Source: Porogramme epimiltina
Lineage: Eukaryota; Basidiomycota; Agaricomycetes; Polyporales; Polyporaceae
Assembly (NCBI GenBank): GCA_900155495.1
Contig: FTLJ01000461.1
Span: 1-34,832 of the forward strand
Direction: 5' to 3'
DNA length: 34,832 nt
Of the stretch, positions 1-9,535 are shown one piece after another. Numbering within the stretch: the first letter of the stretch is position 1; every line of letters begins with the position of its first letter. The translations under genes and the position numbers were made by a program. The notes beneath the pieces are model-generated. The model saw nothing but the letters and a program-made list of their open reading frames with translations. It made no database searches and had not been told where the DNA came from.

Positions 1-539
1 GCCCCAGGCCCCGCCCGCGCCCGCCCCCAGGTGCGTCCCAGAGGGCCCAGTCCATCCCACCCGGTGCATGCCCAAAGACACGCCCTCCGGACACGACCCC
101 CCGCCCCGCCCCGTGTCCCGTCCGTCCCCCGTCCGCGACCAAACGCAAACGCAAGCCACAGTCGACCCTCCCTCCACGCCCTGACGCGCGACGCTGCTGC
201 TCTATGCTGCACTCACCCCCTCCCGCTCGCTTCTCTGCCCCCTCCTGCGTGCCGCCTCCTTCGCGCCGGCTCTCTTGCGTCATATCTTCCAGCTCTTCCA
301 GCTCTTCTTCCATCCTCGCCCCCAGCTGCCGCCCATACCCTCGTGCTCGGCCCTGAACGCCTCCCTTTTCCCCCCGCACCGGTGCTTGCCCTCCCTCCGT
401 CCTTCCCCCCATCACCTTCTGCTCCTCCGTGCCTGCACCTCTCTCCCTCCGCTTTCCGGCCGTCACAAACATCCCGCCTTCTTCCTCTTTCAGTAATTAC
501 ATGGGAATCCTGCTTTCTTTTTTATTCCCCTCTCTGTTC
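1..539 (+). promoter_or_regulatory. Pyrimidine-rich upstream region of the PPP4R1-like gene
   Basis: This stretch is strongly C/T-rich with long CCC, CTCC and TTCC tracts, as is common for promoter and 5' UTR sequence of well-expressed basidiomycete genes. Open frames run through it, but they are repetitive Pro/Ser/Leu translations with no family resemblance. A CTTTCAG acceptor-like site near 491 could mark the end of a 5' UTR intron just before the candidate start codons at 501 and 540. No other gene was seen. Confidence 0.45.
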
Positions 540-3500
540 ATGTCCCCTCAAGCCCCGTCCCTCCTCCCCCCCTCCGATGACTCTCAATCCTCCTCCCCGT
601 CCATCGACGTCCCCCTGCACTCTCCCTTGCACCCAGAAGACGAAGACGTGCCGGATCCAGCCCCGCCATCAACCCCGAAATCGGTGGTTATCGGCTCCCC
701 GCCCCTCGAGTCGCGTCCCTACTCCCCCCACGGGGTCGGCATCGGCATCCTCTCCCCACAACCCGTCATCGGTCCCTTCGCCCCCATATCGCGCGCGAAC
801 CTCTCCCCGCTCCATGTCAGGTCTTCGCCCTCCGAGCAACGCTCCAACCCGCTAGACGCAATTTCTCCGCGCCATCTGACGAGCCCGTTCGAGCCGCACG
901 CGCCCCGCGCTAGCGGCTCGCGCTCCCCAGACCCCGCGTCGGCTCCTGCCCCACCTCCGCCTCATTTGAGGTACGTGGAAGGCGCGGCGCCGACGGACAG
1001 GGACGCGGGGGAGGACATCCCGCTCGCGTCGTTTTCCAGCGCTGGCGCTGCCCACGCACCTCCTGGCCTGCGGATCTCCGTCCCGCCGCCCCACCTGGCC
1101 GCATCGACATCGACGCCTTCCCCGCCGCTTCTTTGGCCGTCTTCCCAGGAGCCGGCCGCGGCCGCCGCGACGCCTCCCCTCGACCCAGGGCCGCCGGACA
1201 CGTCCCTGGAGGCGCCGGCGCCTGACCCCGCGGTCGATCTGCTCGCGCCCCCGGCGGAGCTCAACATTGATTTCAGCGAGTTCGACGCAGTCCTAGAGGG
1301 GTGCAGCGCGCTGGAGAAAATGTACTTGCTCTCGCGCAGCGGGATGAGCGTCCACAGGACGTTCATCGCGCACGCGCTGCCGAGCTATCTGCTGGGCAAC
1401 ACTGGCACTGAGACACCGGGCGCCGAGCTCACGAGCAGAGAGATCATTGAGCAGATCACTCCGAGCGAGGCGGTCGAGTACGTTCTGCCGATCCTCAACG
1501 GCTTGGCCATGGACGAGGGTGCGTCCCCTGCTCGCTTGTTCGCTGACATCAGCCCAGACACTGACTTCGGTGCCTTTTTTTTTTCTTTTGCCGCGAACGT
1601 CGCTCTGGCGCCGGCTCGGTTCGGTCGTCATGGGCAATTTTGTTTTGTCGCCGCTGTGTCTCGTGTCGGGCCGCCTCCCTCGCTCCGCTACGCAACGCAC
1701 GATGCACTGGACCGTTCGCTCTGCTCGGCCTGGATGCTGGTTTCGCTTACCTAGTGGATTCGGTGAAGGAGGCCCTCGCCGCGGAGCTCGTCCCCGTTAT
1801 CTGGTGGTTTATCACACACTGCAAGCTCGTAGAGGACGACGACCTGCCACAACCTCCCTCCCCGGTGGCCTCCGCCCCACTAGAAGACGGCGAGTTCCTG
1901 GGCTCGGATGGCGAAGCGTACCCGCGACCCCTCACGCCACGCCCAGACGAGCTGTCGGGCGGTGAACACGTGGCCATTTCGCCCATGGAAGCTGCGTTCG
2001 ACGAACAGCCTGAAGAGGGTCCGACCTTGGTCTCGGTGCAAGCGTTCACACCCATCTTGGGGACGCTGCTGCTCAGCCCGAACGGAATCGTGGGCGGTTC
2101 TGCCCGCTACGCGGTCGTCGAACTTTTGCGACGGGCACGACGGGCGGACGACCGCGAGGACGGCGTAGGCGATTTTTCCAGCCCACCGACGACGTCCACA
2201 TCTGCGCAGGGGCAGCTACGGTCTGTCAGCCCGACACCCTCACAGGAAGGCCTCCAGGAAAGCGATGCGCTGGATCTCGGCCTGTTTCAGCGGGAGGAGC
2301 GCCAGCTCTTCGAACGGGAGCTCGTATACCAAGTGGTGATCGGCATGGGCCGTCTCGACGCAGAGGAGAGGGTGGATCAACAGCCCGAAGACGTCGGTGA
2401 TGACCCCATCTTGTGGTCGGGGTCATCGACGGCCGTTCCAACCCCGCAGGCCCCTACATCCGCCGCGGAAGCTCAATCATACTTCCCCCTTGCTCCGGCC
2501 CTCGCCCCTGCTGCGCCAACGGACCCGGCCACCGCTGACGCTTCCCCGCCTCTACAATCAGCCGAACAAGCACTCCCCGCGGGCGTTGCTGTACTCTCCC
2601 CCGGTCCGTCGCCTTCCCCGCCCGTCTCGTCGACATCGTCCCTGTCAGGTTCGCCCGGCCACTCGTCGTCCTCCACGCCCTCTCTGACGTCATCCACGTC
2701 CTCTTCCTCCGGCGAGTATCCAGACGCCGCCGAGTCCGTCGGAGGCGAACACTTTGATCTCGAGAGCAAAGACGAGGAGGAACTCCCGCTTGCCCTCGGC
2801 GCTCAGGCGCTGATAGAAGAGGACGAGCCACGAGGCAGGCGCGAGATGACAATCTCGCTGCCTGTGAACGACTGGACGCCGACACGCGCCCCTCCGGCCG
2901 CCCTGCCGACGACGCCCCCGTTCGAGGTGCCCCCGCCGCCCCCTCCCGTGGCCGCGCCGGTGCCCGTGGCGGCGGAAGCGGCGTCTCCGATCAGTGTCTT
3001 GCCGATGCTCCAGGTGCACGCGCCACCCAGCGCGAGCCCGGTGCGAGAGCACCAGCCAAGCGGGTGGGCGAGCCCGGGCACGGCCGCGCGGGAGCTCCAG
3101 GCGATGGAAGACCAGCAGGAAGCAGTTGATGACGGCAGCGATCTTAGCGAGGAGGCCGCGGTCGGCAGGCTTTCGAGCATGAGTTTAATGGCCGCTGTTA
3201 CTGCTAGCGGTAAGTAGCTAGTCGCGCTATCCGGCTGCTGTGGGGTTCTGATGCCTTGCCTTTCCAGGCTCCATTGGCGAACAGACGAAGATGGCCTTCG
3301 TGGCCGAGGTCGAGCGCGTCGGAAGAGACCCAGTGTATTGGGTGAGGCGCGAGGCGAGCTTTGCGGTGGGCGCGCTCGCCAAAGTCGTCCCAGAAGAGGT
3401 CGTGCTCTTGTCGCTGGTGCGTCGAGTTCACACCATAACTGCGGGCATAGCCCGGCACGTGCTGACATCAAACTTTTTAAAATAGCTTCCTTTGTTCGAG

Positions 3501-5039
3501 TCCTTGTGCCAGGACGCGACATGGCACGTCCGCCACTCGGTCCTTTTCGCGCTCCCCGCGATACTTTCGAGGCTAAATCCGGACCGCCGCCGACAGCTTG
3601 CGCTGGACGTCATCCTTCCGCTTTCACAGGACGAGGAGTCGACCGTTCGATCTGCGGTTCTGGAAGCCCTGGGCGAAGTCATGTACACCTTCGCTGATGA
3701 CGAAGGGGGTCCGCCAGAGCCGCTTTTGAACCTCTTCCTCGGCATCCGAGAAACGGAAGACCCGGGAGGCGCTCCGACTCCCCAAGTCGTCGACGAGTCC
3801 CCCAGAGTCGTCTCTGGGCTGCGGTCGCCCGTGGCTCCGCGCTCAGCGACTTCGGGATCCGCCCCGAGCTCGGCGTGGAGCGACTACGGGACGGACGGGG
3901 GCACCGGGCCTGACATCTACGAAGATCCGCAACGGCCGCTCGTGTGCGGGTTCAACTACCCTGCGGTCGTCCTCACGCTTGGGCGCGACCGGTGGCCGGA
4001 GCTGCGGGCGCTGTACCATTCGCTCGTGCAGAACCCGTCGTTCAAGGTCCGGCAGACGCTGGCCGCTTCCCTGGGCGAGATCGCGAAAATTATCGGCGAG
4101 GAGCACGCGCGGGCGGACTTGGTAGACGTGTTCCGGTCGAGCCTTCACGCCGAGAAGGAGGTGGTGCGCACCAAGGCCGTCGAGGCGCTGCAAACGTTTG
4201 TGCGGGCGCTCGCCCCGCCGGAGCGCGCGGAGGTCGCGAGGATCCTCGAGGACGCTTTCTCGTCCGGCACGCTGTCCTCGTGGAGGGAGAGGGAGGCCGC
4301 TGCCAAGGCGATGCGCCATTTGGTCGAGGCGGACGGCGTGGAGCCGGACGTGCTCATGCGGATGGTGCGGAAGGCGTTGGACGACCGCACGGCTGCTGTT
4401 AGAGAGGCGGCCGTGAGCGTGGTAAGTCGTGCATGCAGGCGTATTGACGTCTTTTTCGTTTCTGACTCCGACCGCCTCGCAGCTGCCCGTGTTTATAGAG
4501 AGGTGGCAGACGTCGCTGAGCCATCTAGAGGCCCTCCGCGGCCACATCGACGGATTTGCCACCGCGGGGACGTTCCGGCAGCGGACCACATACATCATGT
4601 GCGTTCAGGAGATGCTCGTCGCTGGTTTGGGAGACGTGGTAGTCGCTGGCGGGGCGTTTTGGGAGACGCTTACGGCGCTGGTGCGGGATCCCGTCGTTGA
4701 CGTGCGGATCCGTGCCGCGAGGCTCATTGGGCTGATATCCGGTGAGTGGCGGCGCCCATCTGCGTCCGTGTTCCGCCGGGGCGGCGGTACTCAATGATTG
4801 GTTATTCCCATGCAGACAAACTGGGCCGGATAGACAATGACGTCGCGGAGAGGACGATCGCCCTCGCGCGAGAGCTCGCGCAAGACGGCTCTCACGAGGT
4901 TCAAGCCTTCGCGGAAGCCGTCATTTCCGACGCCTCTATGCGCCAAACAGGGCTTGCACCCCCTTCTGCAGCTCCGCTCACTCGTGCCGGAAGAAGCGCG
5001 ACGACGTTCTCCCGTCCTCCGCCGCCCAGTGCCAGTTGA
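540..5039 (+). CDS. PPP4R1-like HEAT-repeat regulatory subunit of protein phosphatase 4
   Basis: Proposed exons: 540-1518, 1755-3209, 3268-3416, 3486-4421, 4483-4741, 4816-5039. All phases agree, giving 1333 residues. The first ~230 residues are Pro/Ser-rich and look disordered. HEAT-like helices begin near residue 240 and continue past the first intron (motif YVLPILNGLAMDEVDSVKEA). Residues ~560-790 are acidic and Ser/Pro-rich. A second HEAT block from ~811 to ~1310 carries repeats such as FALPAILSRLNPDRRRQLAL and SVLEALGEV-type helices. Split HEAT blocks around a disordered middle fit PPP4R1, which scaffolds the PP4 catalytic subunit; human PPP4R1 is about 950 residues, so this protein is longer. 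The start is uncertain: ATG at 501 is in the same frame. The first intron (236 nt) is long for this window. A more general ARM/HEAT protein is the alternative. Confidence 0.7.
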
Positions 5040-6377
5040 ACACGCTTCGCATAAGCGTTGTACTCTGGGGAGCTTCTCCTGTCGGCCCCGGACGGCCCGC
5101 TTAATTCTGCGCACACAGTCAATGGACGCCCTTCGCGCGGATAAACCGTTGACCGTTTTACGTACGCCACAGGACGCCTTCGACTGTGGCCATCACGGAC
5201 ATTTCAGGACTTCGACACGTCCTGGCTTGCGCGGCTCACATGCTCGCGGTGAGGTACCTCGCTTCTGACGACGTCATCGCGCATGGAACCGGTCCCTTCG
5301 CGCGACACGCGTATTCGCGCCCTGCAGCGCGCCGCGCTGCGGGGTCGGGCCTTCGCCCGGTCATCAGGCGTCGGCGTCCTTGCATAGCTAATTTATCATA
5401 TACGACCTCTCCCTCATCTCACAGCCGCAGCCCTATCGCCGCCATATAATCGCCACCGCCGTGCCCTTTTTTTTCACGACCCTCTGTCGCATCCACGCTG
5501 CCTCGCTCCGTCTCCGTTCGCATTCATACTGTATCATTAAGTACATACATACACATCCCGACGACCCATTTTTCGTAGTATATCATACCTGATATTGAAA
5601 ATAATCCGGCGGTGGGGGTCCCTTTTCAGCCCGGCGGGGCTTGCGACCCGCGGGTTCTTCCGTAGCCTCGCTTAGCCTCGACGCGGCTTCACGATCGTCC
5701 GGCGAGAGGGCAGAGCCCAGCCAATGATGGTAGATGTGGTCGAACGTCACGCACTAGGTTACGAATGATCGCCCTTTAACGGGCAGAATCCCGACGTCTC
5801 AGCCCCGATGTCCCGTTGAGATACCCCGAGCTCGATATCGCCCTCACCGGGGTTTAACCCCTAAACCACCATACCCCACCGCTCTCCACCCGACCTACAA
5901 AAACTTTCGAGAGGTGGGAGATGCATGTCACAGTGTGACTGGTTTAAGGTTAGGAGTTACAGAGACCACGTGATTACAATAGGGCGGGATGGGATTGGGC
6001 GGCTAATCGTGCTCCGCTTTGTTCAACAAACAGGTCTGCTACCGCTTCGCGCTTGAAAGAATAAGGCCTTGTCTATCGTGGAAGTAATAAGATGAAGAAG
6101 CCTCAAGGCGGTCGCCGCCTCGTTCTCTCTTCGAGACCTTCTTGTTCTCTGTCTCTCCCCCTCTCCCCTCCTCCGCTTGAAGCCTGTTTCCGCCTCGCTC
6201 TGGGAGCTTACCCCCGCGCGGTCAAGGCTGGCCCCCTCTTGTCCTCGCGTTCTCTTGTGCTGCTAGACAGTGGACTGCCGGCAGCGTCACCTTTTTATCA
6301 CGGAAATAATTACAAGAACGAGAACTAGACAAGATACCGCACTGGATAACGAACGCTCCACGACAACGAATGACGCC
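5040..6377. other. Intergenic region between the PPP4R1-like and membrane-protein genes
   Basis: About 1.3 kb without a supportable gene. The first part, to roughly 5600, is probably 3' UTR and terminator, with AT-rich ACATACATACACA and TATCAT tracts. A cluster of short inverted repeats lies at 5771-5867. The last ~280 bases are CT-rich 5' flank of the next gene. No tRNA-like fold was found on either strand. Confidence 0.4.
5771..5867. repeat. Cluster of short inverted repeats
   Basis: Three small palindromes lie close together: GCCC/GGGC around TTTAAC (5771-5784), ACCCCG at 5823-5828 facing CGGGGT at 5848-5853, and GGTTTA at 5851-5856 facing TAAACC at 5862-5867 with a 5-nt loop. The sequence shows the symmetry directly. 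What it does is unknown: a transcript-end hairpin, a decayed mobile-element end, or chance in GC-rich DNA are all possible. Confidence 0.35.
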
Positions 6378-8194
6378 ATGGAGATGTCAGAGGGATTCTA
6401 CAAGCTCAGGGCGTGGCTGTTCGGTGAGCTCGCGTTTCGTGCTCGGTGTGAAGTGCGGCGCGCTGAGACGCGATCGTGTGGGGTTGCCCTTGCAGCGGTC
6501 ACCACGGTCGTCGCGCTGCTGTGGACGATACTGCTGTGCGTGGAGGTGTTTGTGCTGTTCGACAGCTCGGACACCATGCAGAGTGAGTGCATTCCGCCAC
6601 CGACCCGTATACGCGCCGCGCGCCGTGCTGACCGCGCATTTCTCCCTCCCCCCTCTCTGCTTGTGTGGCGTACGTGCAGGAGGCCTCGTGGGGGTGCTCA
6701 TCTTCGTGGACGCCCTGACAGCAATCATGCTGCCTGCCCTGTGAGTGTCTGTCGCGCGCGCGCATATGGCTTCCGTGCTGACGTCGCGCGCAGGCTCGTC
6801 CTGCCGTTCCGCGCGTGGTTGGATGGTGCGAGGATGTTGCTATTGCTGGTTTTGCACATGGGTGCGTCCTCCGCAGGCACTGCGTGCTGTGGATAGAGGC
6901 CTGACGTCATGGACAGGGCCAGCCACGCTGTTCGCGACACAGAACGAGGGGTTCGCTTGCCCGCGAGAACGTGAGTACTTCACATTCGTCCTTCTGTGAG
7001 CTGTGCATTCTGTTGCCCAGTCTTTGCTCCCCCCGAGTCGTCCCTTGCGGAACGCCACGCACCAACTGCCGAAGGCGCGAGGATCTCGCCGCGTTCTATT
7101 CGCCGTTTCGGGCGACGACGCACAGCCATGGTGTCGTAGGCACCGATGGCTATAAGTTTATTCGCGGGAAGCCGTCAACTTGCAATCGGACCGACGAAGT
7201 TGCGTGGGGCTGTGAGCTTTGGCAGGACAACGCGGACATCATGCATGTCGTTTGATACGGTGCTGCATCAACACGAGCAGCCGACCAAGACCCTTTCCGG
7301 CGGCAGCTTAACGTCGTTGACTTTCGCTGGATGCTGGTGTCCAACTCGGTTTATCCGAGTCGTGACCAGCATCGTCGCGCGTGGCACACCTTACTCCGCT
7401 ACACGCTCGATGTCGTGGATTAGACACTCACCATTGATCTACAGTGTCACAACGCATGATCTGCGAAGAGGTCAATCTCACGATTGCAATCCTCAACTGG
7501 CTTATCCCTTTGACGCGTACGTGATATTTTGATCCACTGCAGTGCATAGTTCTCACGTCTTTTCCCTCTAGTTGTTTGGTACTCAGCATTCTTGGCGGTC
7601 ATGTATCGCATGAGGCCCAAACAAGATTCCCCGAAATCGGATGGGGAAGACCTCGAAAAACGCTTGTCGGAGCTACCCATGATGGTGCCTTCCAGACGTC
7701 CGTCGACGGTCCCAGGTAGTCCCATGTCCCCCAACGTCCAAAATGTCGCTACGGCGCAGCGCGGGCTGCCGCAGGGTGCGCCGACGTCGTATCTTCCGAC
7801 GCCACCGCCCGTGGTTCAAACGCCAAACCAACGCATCCAACCTTCGTGGCCCATGCCACTCCAGCCATCGTCTTCCCGACCAGTATCATCCAACCGTCCA
7901 CTGTCCTCGCGACCACGACCACCTCCGCTCTCCATACTTCCAGCGCCGTCGCGGAGTCGCCACAACTCACAGGGCTCGCTTTATGGCTCGCCGAGATCGG
8001 CTGTACGGCCTGGAGCGTCTAGCCGCCAGCCACCCCAACAACCGTCACCGATGGCCACACATTCTTCTCGCTCTTCAGCCTCACGCATCATACCGGCGCC
8101 GCTGCCGCCACTACGCGAAGAATCTTACGATAGTGTGTCTTCCGGGGGGTCTTCAGGTAAGACCCTCTCGAAACCTGCACCTTGGGTGTATTGA
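6378..8194 (+). CDS. Four-TM membrane protein with proline/serine-rich cytoplasmic tail
   Basis: Proposed exons: 6378-6423, 6496-6582, 6680-6740, 6794-6861, 6917-6970, 7445-7516, 7572-8194; all phases close, giving 336 residues. Four hydrophobic segments are visible: TM1 (AVTTVVALLWTILLCVEVFV), TM2 (GLVGVLIFVDALTAIMLPAL), TM3 (GARMLLLLVLHM) and TM4 (NLTIAILNWLIPLTLVWYSA). A loop containing CPREL precedes TM4. This MARVEL-like or small-tetraspan layout is common in uncharacterised basidiomycete proteins. From ~residue 150 the tail is hydrophilic and rich in P, S and R, with several PPP and SSRP stretches. The intron before TM4 is 474 nt, much longer than the others, and carries a hairpin. A GTAAGA donor at 8158-8163 leaves open that the gene continues beyond 8194. 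Function unknown. Confidence 0.65.
7331..7372. repeat. Imperfect hairpin inside the long intron
   Basis: ATGCTGGT at 7331-7338 is the exact reverse complement of ACCAGCAT at 7365-7372. Inside it, ACTCGG at 7344-7349 pairs with CCGAGT at 7355-7360 around a TTTAT loop. The two stems are separated by internal bulges of 5 and 4 nt. The hairpin sits within the 474-nt intron 6971-7444. Confidence 0.5.
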
Positions 8195-8701
8195 TGCTCT
8201 CGTTCCTGCTCTATATCACGACATGTATCGATACAACGTCTCTCTTTCATCTACTGGTAATACTGCACGGACTTCTATATATACACACGTCGGGACCACT
8301 GTAACATTAGGCATAGCTCGCTATGAAACACCAACATTAGCCAGGATCACAACAGGGGTAGTGCCTTGGAGCCGTCTAGAAAACACTGAGGCTATTATGA
8401 GTGCCTTGGAGTGACCCCAGTCATTAATATTGAGACATCCCGCCAACACGGGCGAGAGATCCCGCCGCGGGCGCCAAGCGGCCTGGAACATTTACTCCGA
8501 GACTGTTGGACCACGTGCGGCGCCTTCATACACTCACGCAGGCCTTCACTTGCCCTTCCCCGACTCTCGGCCCAGGCCAGCGGACTCGCCAGAACCTCTC
8601 CTATGTCTTCACGTCTTTGCCTACTCCACAACCACGCCCTGTAATACGACCTCGCGACTCTCCGCCATCCTCCATTTCGATCCGTTACGAAGACGCCCGA
8701 C
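8195..8701 (+). promoter_or_regulatory. Region between the membrane-protein and IST1-domain genes
   Basis: This interval must hold the 3' end of the membrane-protein gene and the promoter of the IST1-domain gene. It contains AT-rich TATATATACACA near 8275-8288 and a 12-nt direct repeat, AGTGCCTTGGAG, at 8360-8371 and 8400-8411. Open Pro/Ser-rich frames at 8430-8700 resemble a tail exon but switch frame and run over the next start codon, so they are not called as coding. Confidence 0.35.
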
Positions 8702-9485
8702 ATGACTGCTCAATGGGAGCCGGGACGCGTAAAGGTGTGTCATCTCTCCACTCCTCAGGCAATACACGCCGCTCATGGCCTCGGAACAGGCCCAGCTGCG
8801 GCTCACGGCCCAGCGGCTGGGGCAGCTGCAAGACCGGATGGATTCCCAAGCCCAAATTACTCAACGAGACATTGCTACGCTCCTCTACCAGGGCAATATT
8901 GCGCTCGCGCGCGCGAAGGCGCAGAAGTTGATCCGTGAGGACGTCAAGAGTGACCTGCTGCAGACTCTGGAGATGCATGTAGGCGTGATCCTTGGGCACT
9001 TGAACGAATTGGAAAGAAGGTGCGCGCCCGCCGCGTGATACCCGCCCTCCGTGCTCAACGTCATTTCGCTGCACCGCACCAGTTCCGCCCCGAGCCCTAT
9101 TGTATTAGAAGCTGCGTCCAGCATCATCTATGCAGCGCTCCACATCGAGTCAAAAGGTACGAACGCCACTGGTACCTCACGCGCGAGAGCAGCCTCGGAT
9201 CCCTGAATGCATGCTGCATGAATAGACCTCCACAATGTCCGCGAATTTCTCATGTACGCTCTCGGGCCGGACTACACGCGTTCCGCAATGGAAAACCACG
9301 ACAATTACGTCTCATCGAGGGTGCGTGCGTATTCCCTTGGATTTTCAACAGTCGACTGAGGCGTCCTAGGTGCTTCGAGCAATCACCGCACCCCCACCGA
9401 CCGCAGCTCAGTTGGATCAATACCTTTACGGTATAGCAAGAACTAACAACATTAATTGGTTGCCGGATCTATCCCCTGAGCAGAA
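8702..9485 (+). CDS. IST1 domain (ESCRT-III/Vps4 regulator) module, 5' part of an IST1-TBC frame
   Basis: Proposed exons: 8702-8734, 8790-9019, 9083-9156, 9226-9320, 9370-9485 (182 residues). The start ATG encodes MTAQWEPGRVK, then an intron, then AQLRLTAQRLGQLQDRMDSQ. This is the diagnostic opening of IST1, followed by QITQRDIATLLYQGNIALAR and a second helical half (SSIIYAALHIES, DLHNVREFLMYALGPDY). IST1 proteins bind Vps4 and CHMP1 and tune ESCRT-III disassembly at endosomes and the bud neck. The domain is complete but somewhat divergent. After NWLPDLSPEQ the frame is phase 2. A GTATGT...CTACAG intron (9486-9535) joins it in phase to the TBC exon, and no start codon suited to a separate TBC gene was found. 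Without that intron, the IST1 frame would end at 9538-9540. Confidence 0.82.
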
Positions 9486-9535
9486 GTATGTGGAATCCGT
9501 TGCCTGTAAGGGTCCCCTTCCAACATATCCTACAG

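Noticed and set aside
7021..7139. Possible extra exon in the membrane-protein gene after an acceptor at 7018-7020
   Set aside because: It opens in phase but ends at TAG. Its GTAGGC donor does not join the TM4 exon in phase, whereas direct joining 6970|7445 does.
8360..8411. 12-nt direct repeat AGTGCCTTGGAG, copies 40 bp apart
   Set aside because: Only two copies with no associated inverted repeats or element, so it may be chance or a small local duplication.
8430..8705. Pro/Ser-rich frames as a further exon of the membrane-protein gene
   Set aside because: The protein-like parts lie in two different frames without a splice site between them, and they run over the start codon of the IST1-domain gene.
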